Under the pieces are notes generated by a model. That model saw only the letters and a program-made list of their open reading frames with translations. It ran no database searches and was not told the origin of the DNA. 9,155 bases of DNA from JANWHF01 sp036276235. Lineage in GTDB: Bacteria; Planctomycetota; Phycisphaerae; Tepidisphaerales; Tepidisphaeraceae. Shown one piece after another: positions 1-6,727 of this stretch; position 1 is the first letter of the stretch, and every line of letters starts with the position of its first letter. The stretch lies in the NCBI GenBank assembly GCA_036276235.1, contig DATBDZ010000052.1:1-9155 (forward strand). Reading direction: 5' to 3'. A program made the translations under genes and the position numbers.

Positions 1-589
1 CCAGGAGCTGCACGTCATCGGTCACCTGATACAGCGGCAGGGGGGATCGATCGAAGGCATCCAGAAGATCGGCCCGCCGCATGACTTGTGGCGTTTGCAT
101 CGCCCAAAGCGTATGCCGCGGCAACGTCCGTTCAACCCGCGCCGGAAGGGGGCCTTGGGCTTGCTTGACGGTCAGCGAAACCGGCAGCGCGGGTACGGCC
201 GCCCCGTATTGTTTTGCCGACGCAAAGGCGCGATCGATCAAATCCTGTGAGACAAGCGGCCGCGCGGCATCATGCACCGCCACCCACTCAATCTCTCGCG
301 GCACCTGCTTCAATGCGAGCAAAACGCTCTGAGCGCGATTGTCGCCGCCGGGAGTGAAGCGAAGTTTGGGATGAAGCGGAACGTTTGCAGGCAAGCCCAG
401 CGCATCCCCCGGCGATTGCCCAACACCGGTCGCAACGATGAGCTGCGCAACATCCGCACGCTCAATAAATGCGGCGATCGTCCGCTGAATGACCGGAACG
501 CCCGCGAGCAATTCCAAAAGCTTTCCCCGCTGCCCGCCAAAGCGCAGCGACTTTCCAGCCGCGGGGAGGATCACTGCGTATTCATTCAT
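1..589 (-). CDS. ispD: 2-C-methyl-D-erythritol 4-phosphate cytidylyltransferase, 3' end cut by window
   Basis: IspD transfers CMP from CTP to 2-C-methyl-D-erythritol 4-phosphate, a cytosolic step of the MEP (non-mevalonate) isoprenoid pathway. Reading the minus strand from the ATG at 589-587 gives 196 residues with no stop before the window edge; the family is usually about 230 residues, so roughly the last 30-40 are missing. Visible motifs are the N-terminal nucleotide-binding loop PAAGKSLRFGG (about residues 9-19), a following lysine in QRGKLLELLAG, the family hallmark VHDAARPLV near residue 105, and YQVTDDVQLL at the visible end, matching the conserved TDD of IspD. The ATG is the first in-frame start and has no clear Shine-Dalgarno sequence; a 12-bp palindrome (590-601, ACCGCCGGCGGT) sits directly before it. 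It is divergent from the LEPR-XLL gene. The related MobA/GlmU-type nucleotidyltransferases lack this set of motifs, so the call is firm. Confidence 0.93.
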   Translation of the reverse strand, partial: MNEYAVILPAAGKSLRFGGQRGKLLELLAGVPVIQRTIAAFIERADVAQLIVATGVGQSPGDALGLPANVPLHPKLRFTPGGDNRAQSVLLALKQVPREIEWVAVHDAARPLVSQDLIDRAFASAKQYGAAVPALPVSLTVKQAQGPLPARVERTLPRHTLWAMQTPQVMRRADLLDAFDRSPLPLYQVTDDVQLL

Positions 590-641
590 ACCGCCGGCGG
601 TTTTACCGGAACGGCGCGACGGCTTCCATCGGGGGTTGTGG

Positions 642-826
642 CACGGGCGGCCCGCCCGTGGTCTTGCTTTTCTCGTGGCACGGGTTTCCAACCCGTGTGT
701 CTTGGTACTCCAAGACGTTGGCCGGTACTCCGGCCAAATCAACAAGGAGCGAAGCGATAGATGCTTCGGGAGATTCAACGCCTCTGAGTACCGCAGGCAC
801 GGGTTGCAAACGTTGAAAACCCGTGC
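642..826. repeat. cluster of six short palindromes (REP-like)
   Basis: This 185-bp stretch fills most of the 332-bp gap between ispD and the LEPR-XLL gene. Perfect or near-perfect hairpins seen by eye: 642-650/652-660 (CACGGGCGG, 1-nt centre); 679-686/690-697 (CACGGGTT, 3-nt loop); 699-705/710-716 (GTCTTGG, loop TACT); 718-725/730-737 (TTGGCCGG, loop TACT); 750-755/763-768 (CGAAGC, 7-nt loop); 797-805/818-826 (GCACGGGTT, 12-nt loop). Two share the CACGGGTT arm. Palindromes of this kind are, to my knowledge, dispersed widely in planctomycete genomes. Apparent reading frames across them (for example those containing GTGFQPV) are artefacts of the repeat. No transposase lies nearby. Confidence 0.85.
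699..737. repeat. tandem hairpin pair with TACT loops
   Basis: Two adjacent perfect hairpins, separated by one base, have unrelated stems (GTCTTGG, 7 bp; TTGGCCGG, 8 bp) but the same TACT tetraloop closed by a G-C pair, so both centres read GGTACTCC. They lie inside the 642-826 palindrome cluster. The same G-TACT-C centre recurs at 9009-9036 and 9107-9134 (opposite orientation), and as GTATTC at 5149-5172. Confidence 0.8.
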
Positions 827-880
827 TACGAACGAGCGGCCCAAAGCTCATGCGCTTATCACGCCAGTCGCTATTTCTGC

Positions 881-886
881 TATCAT
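881..886 (+). promoter_or_regulatory. possible extended -10 box of the LEPR-XLL gene
   Basis: TGCTATCAT (878-886) fits an extended -10 element (TGnTATnnT), 36 bp before the TTG start at 922 and downstream of the palindrome cluster. No good -35 hexamer is present (TTATCA at 856-861 with a 19-bp spacer is the nearest). This is only a motif match; a similar TATCAT lies upstream of serC. Confidence 0.3.
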
Positions 887-921
887 CCACCCCGGAGAAT
901 GAGGAAACCCGGAGGGTGCTT

Positions 922-2646
922 TTGAAATCCAAATTCTGTAAACCCGTAATCGAAGCGCTCGAACCGCGCGCCTTGCTCTCTGCATCCGTCACCCCTAGCG
1001 CGTCAATCGCGCAGCCACCTTCCTACGCACTCCTGGGCGGTAATCTCAACAGCCCCTCCGATCGCGTTGAGGATTTCCCCTTCGTCGATCTCGTGAAAAC
1101 AACGCTCGGTTTCTACAACCTCGCCGGCAGGCAGGCGAACAATGGGCAGATCGATTTTGCCCACACCGATTCCAACGGCTGGCCGACCGAGGATTTTTCC
1201 TTTGCCGCCGAGGATCGCTCGGAATTTGGTGATGCAATGCCGGCGGGGAATTATGCGATGTCATTCTATGGCCCGGCGGGCGTGACGGTGGCGGTCCGCC
1301 GCAATGCGCCTGATCCCGCCGCACAGGTGCCCGCCGGCGCGCCGGTGCCGACGCTGCATCAGCTCAGTTACAACGCCAGTACCTACCTCTACACGTTCAA
1401 CGTAACGGTGCCGCAAGGCGTTCTGGTGCTGGCGTTTGATTTCCATCACACCCAGGGCAAGGTCAAAAACATCAAGGTGTTGCAGGCGGGTTACAGCCTT
1501 TCCAGCTATCCGACCTTTTCCACGCAATATCTCAATCTGCTGGAGGACCTGAGCCCTGGCGTGATTCGGCTGATGGATTTCACGCACACGAACGGCAACC
1601 CCGTCGCCAATTGGGCCGATCGCACCAAGACCACCAGTGCCACCCAATCCCGCGCCAGCGCGCCCGGTGAATTGCAGCCGCTCAAAGGGGCGGCGTGGGA
1701 ATACGGCATCCAGCTCGCCAACACGCTGCACGCAAATATCTGGGTAAACATCCCCGCGCACGCGACAGACGATTACGTCACGCAGCTTGCCACGCTGCTA
1801 AGAAAGACGCTCGATCCATCGCTGTCGATCTACGTCGAGTACAGCAACGAAGTCTGGAACAGCGGACAGGAGCAATATTCTTACAATCATCAGGTCGCCA
1901 GCAATGAGGTCGTCTCGATGGCCAAGGCGGGGCAGACCTCGACGCTCAACTACGATCATCTGGCAGTGAACACCTCCGTAGCCAGCGGCGGCGCCAATGC
2001 CGACATCTGGGCCGATCGCCGCTATGCGCGACGTTCGCGGCAGATCTCGATTCTCTTCCAAAATGCCTGGACCAGCGCCGGCCTGGCCTCTCCCACCAAC
2101 ACGCGCGTGCGTACGATCCTCTGCAGCCAGTTCGCCAATGCCTCGCGATTCGACAACATGCTGAAGTTCATCAGCGCGGTGTACGGTCCGCCCTCGAAAT
2201 ATTTTTACGGGATAGGCGTCGCGCCATATCTGGACCTGGCCGCCGACAGTTCGAAAAACGGATTGACAACCGATCAGGTCATCGCCGACTTAAGCGCCGA
2301 CGCCGACAGATACCTGACCAACGGCGCCTTCGCCGGGATCGTATCGCGTGCCCAGAAATACGGCCTCAAACCTGTCGCCTACGAAGGCGGCGTCGACACG
2401 TTCGGCCCCAATAGCATCGCCGCCAAACAAGCCGCCAGCCTCGACCCGCGCATCCAAAATATCATCACCGGCTTCCTGAACACCTGGTACTCCGACGGCG
2501 GCACCCTCTTCAACTGGTACGCCCTGGGCGGCCGCAGCTACAACAGCCCCTACGGCACCTATTCCATCAGCGACGACATCACAAACCTCGATGAACCAAA
2601 AGAACTTGCGTTCAAGGCAATACGGGATCAGGCGCTTGGGGGATAG
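922..2646 (+). CDS. LEPR-XLL exported protein with glycoside hydrolase (clan GH-A-like) barrel
   Basis: This is a predicted exported protein of 574 residues that probably acts on a polysaccharide outside the cytoplasm; the substrate cannot be read from the sequence. The N-terminus carries the planctomycete LEPR-XLL signature (LEPRALLSA, residues 13-21), an export or surface-sorting signal. Residues about 30-190 look beta-rich. From about 200 on the pattern fits a TIM barrel: IRLMDF (215-220), WVNIPAHATDD (from 274), YVEYSNEVWN with the asparagine-glutamate pair ending at E310 (candidate acid/base), YFYGIGVAPYLDL (from 427) and AYEGG with E488 (candidate nucleophile). The start is chosen as TTG 922 because GGAGG (911-915) lies 6 bp upstream and the product opens MKSKFCKPVIEALEPR, as LEPR-XLL proteins usually do. 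GTG 916 is possible; upstream ATGs fall in or next to the repeat cluster. No dockerin, carbohydrate-binding module or C-terminal anchor was seen. The export signature is firm, the enzyme class is inferred. Confidence 0.85.
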   Translation: MKSKFCKPVIEALEPRALLSASVTPSASIAQPPSYALLGGNLNSPSDRVEDFPFVDLVKTTLGFYNLAGRQANNGQIDFAHTDSNGWPTEDFSFAAEDRSEFGDAMPAGNYAMSFYGPAGVTVAVRRNAPDPAAQVPAGAPVPTLHQLSYNASTYLYTFNVTVPQGVLVLAFDFHHTQGKVKNIKVLQAGYSLSSYPTFSTQYLNLLEDLSPGVIRLMDFTHTNGNPVANWADRTKTTSATQSRASAPGELQPLKGAAWEYGIQLANTLHANIWVNIPAHATDDYVTQLATLLRKTLDPSLSIYVEYSNEVWNSGQEQYSYNHQVASNEVVSMAKAGQTSTLNYDHLAVNTSVASGGANADIWADRRYARRSRQISILFQNAWTSAGLASPTNTRVRTILCSQFANASRFDNMLKFISAVYGPPSKYFYGIGVAPYLDLAADSSKNGLTTDQVIADLSADADRYLTNGAFAGIVSRAQKYGLKPVAYEGGVDTFGPNSIAAKQAASLDPRIQNIITGFLNTWYSDGGTLFNWYALGGRSYNSPYGTYSISDDITNLDEPKELAFKAIRDQALGG

Positions 2647-2810
2647 CACAGGCTCCGCAGGTGCGAGCTTCCCGGGCGGACAGCGTTGACGCCAAAACCC
2701 GATCACAACCCAGGCCACATCTTGAACCTCCTTTTTGCGCCCGAGGCCGCTTGCGGCGGCACGGATCGTGCAGCAGTTGCTGATGCACAAAAGTCCGAAG
2801 GGAGTTTCTC

Positions 2811-3071
2811 ATGCAACCGATTTATCAACTGATCGCGCAATCCTCCGCCGCTCATTGGTTCACGACGCTCGACGCAATTCTGCTCGTTTTAGCATTGATC
2901 GGATCGATCTTCTGGATCTGGGCTCTGGTCGATTGCCTGTCGTCGCCGATGCCGACTGGCGAGAAGGTGATGTGGTTCTTCGTCATTGTCTTCCTGCACT
3001 TTATCGGCGCGCTGGTGTATGTGGCAGTCGCCCGCGTTCCGCATCAGCCGCCTACGGCGCGGCCGCAATGA
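2811..3071 (+). CDS. small two-TM membrane protein, PLDc_N-like
   Basis: An 86-residue membrane protein. It resembles the PLDc_N (phospholipase D/nuclease N-terminal) domain that precedes the catalytic part in cardiolipin synthases but also occurs alone in many small proteins of unknown role. Evidence: a first hydrophobic segment at about 22-40 ending in WALVDCL (the conserved aspartate is D41), a short polar loop with PTGEK, and a second segment (53-74) with the typical W-F-x6-H-F-I-G-A-L-V-Y run followed by VAR and a proline-rich tail. It has no HKD motif, so it cannot be a phospholipase by itself. AAGGGAG (2798-2804), 6 bp before the ATG, is a good ribosome binding site. It is 164 bp downstream of the LEPR-XLL gene and 52 bp before the next exported protein. 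Confidence 0.82.
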   Translation: MQPIYQLIAQSSAAHWFTTLDAILLVLALIGSIFWIWALVDCLSSPMPTGEKVMWFFVIVFLHFIGALVYVAVARVPHQPPTARPQ

Positions 3072-3097
3072 GTCGTTTTATTCTGGCATTCGTTTGA

Positions 3098-3120
3098 GGC
3101 GCGATCATAATGGTCGCGCC
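3098..3120 (+). other. strong hairpin just before the start of the 3124 gene
   Basis: GGCGCGATC (3098-3106) pairs with GGTCGCGCC (3112-3120), giving 9 bp with one G-U wobble and a 5-nt loop (ATAAT). It ends 3 bases before the ATG at 3124 and 26 bases after the stop of the small membrane protein. No U-tract follows, so it is not a classical terminator. If transcribed with the downstream gene it would occupy the place of a Shine-Dalgarno site. Confidence 0.6.
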
Positions 3121-3123
3121 ATC

Positions 3124-4083
3124 ATGCGAAGGCCCTCTGCATTCAGCTTCATCCTCGCCTGCGGGCTCTGGGCGATGTTGAGCATCGCTCAAACGAGGCC
3201 CGCGCTGCTGCCCGTTCCTAAACCCGGGCCGCAAGCGCTTGCCGAGCGGAAAATCAAGCAGAAATACGCGAAGGAATACGCCCAGAAGGATGGGCCAAGC
3301 CGGCTGGCGCTTGCGCACACGCTTCGCACCGCCGCCAAGGATCTCAAAGCCAATCCACAGGCCGATGATGATGCGCCTATGCGCTATGTAATGCTCCGCG
3401 AGGCGCGCGAGCTAGCGGTCGATGCCGGGGATTTTCAGTTTGCCCTGCGTTGCATCGATGACCTCGCCGCCGATTTTGCGATCAATGCGCTGGAGATGAA
3501 GATGTCGGCCCTGTCGGCCGGCTTGGACAAGGCGGCGCTTCCTCCCTCGCCGCTGGCGGATGCGTACATGAAAGTCGCCGATGATTTTATGAATGCCGGC
3601 GATTTCGATTCTGCCCGCCGCGCGATGGTGCTGGCGCACAATTGTCAGCGCAGCGCGCCCAACGATGTGGCACTCAAGCAGCGCGTGAACGATTATGACA
3701 AGCGCCTGAACGCCGCCACGCGTGAAATGCGCGACATGGTCGTCGCCGCCCAGAAGCTCCGCAAATCGCCGGATGATCCGGCGCTCAATCAAACTGTCGG
3801 CCAGTATCTCTGTTCTGTCGGCGGATGGGACATGGGGCTCCCGATGCTCGTCAAAGGAACCGATCGGCCGCTGGCTGATCTTGCCGCGAAAGACCTGGCA
3901 AATCCCACGGATGCTGTTGCGATGGCTGACCTTGCCGACGCGTGGTGGGCCGGCGACGCCGCCAAACCGATCAACCCGTGGCAAGCAAAGAGACGTGCCG
4001 TCTATTGGTATGGCAGGGCATTGCCCAATCTTTCGGGCGAGCGCGCGTCGATCGCGCAAAAGCGGATTGATGAGGTCGAATAA
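3124..4083 (+). CDS. exported helical-repeat protein of a planctomycete-type family, function unknown
   Basis: A 319-residue protein predicted to be exported. It starts MRRPSAFSFILACGLWAML, a Sec signal with cleavage plausible after SIA (residue 22); C13 after ILA is a weak lipobox, so a lipoprotein cannot be excluded. The rest is mainly alpha-helical and TPR-like: LREARELAVDAGDFQFALRC (91-110) is a helix pair of the kind seen in repeat proteins, followed by ADAYMKVADDFMNAGDFDSA (145-164). The C-terminal part has GQYLCSVGGWDMGLPMLVKG (226-245), LADAWW (270-275) and RAVYWYGRALPNLSG (291-305), a layout I associate with secreted planctomycete proteins of unknown role. No catalytic motif was seen. 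ATG 3124 is chosen for the signal peptide; upstream in-frame sequence overlaps the membrane-protein gene. No ribosome binding site is visible, because a hairpin (3098-3120) occupies that place. The gene converges on its minus-strand neighbour with a 6-bp gap. Confidence 0.8.
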   Translation: MRRPSAFSFILACGLWAMLSIAQTRPALLPVPKPGPQALAERKIKQKYAKEYAQKDGPSRLALAHTLRTAAKDLKANPQADDDAPMRYVMLREARELAVDAGDFQFALRCIDDLAADFAINALEMKMSALSAGLDKAALPPSPLADAYMKVADDFMNAGDFDSARRAMVLAHNCQRSAPNDVALKQRVNDYDKRLNAATREMRDMVVAAQKLRKSPDDPALNQTVGQYLCSVGGWDMGLPMLVKGTDRPLADLAAKDLANPTDAVAMADLADAWWAGDAAKPINPWQAKRRAVYWYGRALPNLSGERASIAQKRIDEVE

Positions 4084-4089
4084 TCTTCG

Positions 4090-4920
4090 CTACGAGGCTG
4101 CGCTTATCGCAGTAACCGCGCGACGGACTTCGTCGCGCAATTGAACGATCGAGGGCTGGAATTTTTCCGTTTGCGAGGCATGGGTCAGCGCCTCAAGGCG
4201 GTGAAGCGCTTCCTTCTGTGATGGCGTCGAGAGGTGCGGAACGATGCCGGGGAGTGTATCGCGGCAATAGTCGGTCAGCCTTGCTCGGGAGGAAGTGCTG
4301 AAATCCTCCCCATTATTCAACGTCGCCAGGGCGCTGGCAACGGTAAGTGCCATGACGCTTTTCAACTGCTCAATTGCGGCAGCGCGGGTGGTGTTATGTG
4401 GATCGTTTGCCGGCCTCGAGGCGACCAGCTCATCCAACAACTGGGTGGTCGCCTTGCACACCCGCAGCCGCGCACCCATCAATTCGACCAAATTGGCCGT
4501 CCCGACTTTCTTTTCGATGCACGCCTTCACGTAAGCTTTTGAGATCAGCGACAGCCCATCCCACGTATTGAGCGCCGCCGACAATCGGACGGAAATGGGA
4601 AATGTCTTGTCCGCCAGGTTAGCAAGATTTTGCGTCGCCACGATGCGATCGAACATCGGGCCGGACTTGGGGCTGTGCAATCGCGGGAGTTGCCCCGGAT
4701 CGCGCGCCGCCAGGGATACAAGCACGTCACCGGCGGCAATAAAATCGGAGGCCATCCATTCGCGATCAAAAGCGGGCATGCCCATTTCGATGTATTGAAC
4801 CGCGAGCAGCGAGCGATCTTCCGACGCCGGCGCGGAGGGCGGGGCGGCATTGGCGGGTCCGATAAAAATCGATCCGACGGCCACGGCCAGAATGAGGCCA
4901 ATAATGCGCCCCCAGTTCAT
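4090..4920 (-). CDS. exported protein, function unknown
   Basis: I do not recognise this 276-residue protein. Its N-terminus is a clear Sec signal peptide: MNWGR, a hydrophobic core IIGLILAVAVGSIFIG, then PANA followed by APP (cleavage near residue 26). The mature part looks alpha-helical and soluble, with three cysteines (in YVKACIEKK, LRVCKATT and TDYCRDT) and no known catalytic motif. ATG 4920 is chosen because it puts the signal peptide at the very N-terminus. ATG 4953 (MSRYLLVPAHR before the same segment) is also plausible. The longer frame to 5067 would put 49 mostly polar residues in front and is unlikely. No strong ribosome binding site is visible at either start. A TATAAA on the minus strand (5056-5051) might be a -10 box, without a clear -35. 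The stop lies 6 bp from the end of the converging exported-protein gene, so the two transcripts probably overlap. Confidence 0.75.
   Translation of the reverse strand: MNWGRIIGLILAVAVGSIFIGPANAAPPSAPASEDRSLLAVQYIEMGMPAFDREWMASDFIAAGDVLVSLAARDPGQLPRLHSPKSGPMFDRIVATQNLANLADKTFPISVRLSAALNTWDGLSLISKAYVKACIEKKVGTANLVELMGARLRVCKATTQLLDELVASRPANDPHNTTRAAAIEQLKSVMALTVASALATLNNGEDFSTSSRARLTDYCRDTLPGIVPHLSTPSQKEALHRLEALTHASQTEKFQPSIVQLRDEVRRAVTAISAAS
4098..4138. terminator. possible tandem hairpins at the convergent gene junction
   Basis: Two perfect hairpins follow the stop of the plus-strand gene ending at 4083: CTGCG/CGCAG (4098-4102/4108-4112, 5-nt loop) and GCGCGACG/CGTCGCGC (4118-4125/4131-4138, 5-nt loop). 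Both lie inside the last codons of the minus-strand gene. They could end plus-strand transcription, but no T-run follows, and in coding DNA of this GC content such stems may be chance. Confidence 0.3.
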
Positions 4921-5148
4921 GCGGTGCGCCGGAACCAATAGATATCGGCTCATACCGAATCTATCGACCGTCTTTGCCTGCGGCGTAACAACCCGGCGGC
5001 AGAAGTTTTTACTGGCCTCCCTGTTCCTTGCCTTGCGGCACCCATTTGAATTTATACTTGTCGCCAAGGCGCAAACGCGTGAGCTCCTGCGTGTGCCCCT
5101 GAAGATGGGCTGTTGGGCGCCGGCCGCGCATCACCGCGTCCCAAATTC

Positions 5149-5172
5149 ATCTCCCCCGTATTCGGGGGAGAT
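5149..5172 (-). terminator. 10-bp GC-rich hairpin after the PfkB gene
   Basis: ATCTCCCCCG (5149-5158) pairs perfectly with CGGGGGAGAT (5163-5172) around a TATT loop. It begins 8 bp beyond the stop of the minus-strand PfkB gene, the usual place for an intrinsic terminator, but only a weak AATTT follows. The stem and loop resemble the elements at 9009-9036 and 9107-9134, with paired base changes, so it may be a dispersed repeat that also serves as a terminator. The rest of the 4921-5180 gap shows no further feature beyond a TATAAA at 5056-5051. Confidence 0.55.
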
Positions 5173-5180
5173 CGGTCCCC

Positions 5181-6086
<906 letters not shown>

Positions 6087-6117
6087 GTGTGCTCCGTTTG
6101 TGGACGATTCTCACAAA

Positions 6118-6272
6118 AAATGCTGAATGCTGATTGCTGAATGCTGAGTCGGGAAAGAATAAGTTGTCAGTTGCCAGTTGCCAGTTGTCAGTTGTCAGGA
6201 AATACAAAATGCAAATGCCGTGGTAGTCGGCAGCGTATTTATTCAGCATTCAGCAATCAGCATTCAGCATTT
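6118..6272. repeat. 30-bp perfect inverted repeat built from TGCTGAW heptads
   Basis: The left arm (6118-6147) holds TGCTGAA, TGCTGAT, TGCTGAA and TGCTGA in tandem (7-bp period). The right arm (6243-6272) is its exact reverse complement over 30 bp, with 95 bp between. On the minus strand the second arm runs straight into six Ts (6120-6115), a terminator-like order for the PIN-like gene, whose stop is 4 bp from the right arm. The 95-bp interior contains another heptad tract (6162-6198). A minus-strand reading frame through this DNA (with TDNWQLATDN) is a repeat artefact. Confidence 0.9.
6162..6198. repeat. tandem CAGTTGY heptad tract
   Basis: AGTTGT is followed by CAGTTGC, CAGTTGC, CAGTTGT, CAGTTGT and CAG: about five units with a 7-bp period. 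It sits inside the 95-bp interior of the TGCTGAW inverted repeat and has no inverted partner here. Unlike its neighbours it could form no simple hairpin with itself. Confidence 0.85.
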
Positions 6273-6276
6273 CCCA

Positions 6277-6639
6277 CTATCCCGGCAATTGACGGATCTT
6301 CACCCGCGAGCCGGTGACCGTGTATAGCCTTCCCGGCGTCAGACGTTTGTATCGCTCGAACAGGCGGTCGATCGCATCATCCTGCTCGACGTCGCCGTTT
6401 TCGACGTTCAGCAGGACGATCGAGCGGCCGAAGCTCAGGCGCTGCTCGTATGGCGCGCTGGCGATCGCAGCGTCGGCGGTAATCAGGTCCAGCTGATTCT
6501 TGCTGGCCTCGCGGAGCACATCTTCCGCCGGCGCATCCGGCGCGAGGCTGATCTCCGCGGGCAGGCGCGTGGTATGCCCATGCCGGCGAAGCGCTTCGCC
6601 GGCGGCGGGAGTCAGGGTTCCATGGATGAGCCAACGCAT
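6277..6639 (-). CDS. small PIN-like protein (DUF5615/Mut7-C-like), possibly inactive
   Basis: A 120-residue soluble protein. The N-terminal half resembles the short PIN-like families (DUF5615, Mut7-C) found in toxin-like RNases: MRWLIHGTLTPAAGEALRRH (1-20) fits the opening strand and helix, GHTTRL follows, and LDLITADAAIA (about 50-60) fits the strand carrying a second acidic residue. The usual first aspartate (as in FLVDxNL) is absent, with IHGTL in its place, so nuclease activity is doubtful. The C-terminal half (GDVEQDDAIDRLFERYKRLTPGRLYTV, about 82-108, then RVKIRQLPG) is not part of a minimal PIN domain. No partner antitoxin is adjacent. ATG 6639 has no Shine-Dalgarno sequence: heptad repeat DNA begins 6 bp upstream. 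The gene lies between serC and the PfkB kinase with period-7 repeats on both sides. It is a real gene by fit to a family pattern and a clean frame; its role is unknown. Confidence 0.72.
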   Translation of the reverse strand: MRWLIHGTLTPAAGEALRRHGHTTRLPAEISLAPDAPAEDVLREASKNQLDLITADAAIASAPYEQRLSFGRSIVLLNVENGDVEQDDAIDRLFERYKRLTPGRLYTVTGSRVKIRQLPG

Positions 6640-6645
6640 GGGAAA

Positions 6646-6727
6646 AGAAGGCAGAAGTCAGTAGGCAGTAGTCAGAGAAAACCCATTCCCCTCTGCATAC
6701 TGCCTTCTGGCTTCTGCCTTCTGCTTA
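6646..6727. repeat. imperfect inverted repeat of 7-bp-period units between serC and the PIN-like gene
   Basis: The left arm (6646-6677) reads AGAAGGC, AGAAGTC, AGTAGGC, AGTAGTC, AGAG. The right arm (6693-6727) reads CTGCATA, CTGCCTT, CTGGCTT, CTGCCTT, CTGCTTA. The arms are complementary over about 32 bp with four mismatches and enclose 15 bp. The right arm runs into the serC stop codon (6725-6727), and the left arm stops 6 bp short of the PIN-like start, so the repeat fills the 85-bp gap. On the minus strand the second arm is followed by TTTT, a weak terminator-like tail. Confidence 0.85.

Noticed and set aside
272..992. Overlapping open frames on both strands between ispD and the LEPR-XLL gene (up to 162 residues)
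   Set aside because: They run through the palindrome cluster or antisense to ispD; their peptides (GTGFQPV, VLEYQDTRVGNP) are translations of the repeats.
2686..2720. Promoter for the small membrane protein gene (TTGACG at 2686-2691)
   Set aside because: No -10-like hexamer at 16-18 bp spacing.
6277..6639. Toxin-antitoxin pair
   Set aside because: No small partner gene is adjacent; neighbours are serC and a sugar kinase, and the first PIN aspartate is missing.
6118..6727. Possible CRISPR array
   Set aside because: The repeat unit is 7 bp and tandem without spacers, and no cas gene is present.
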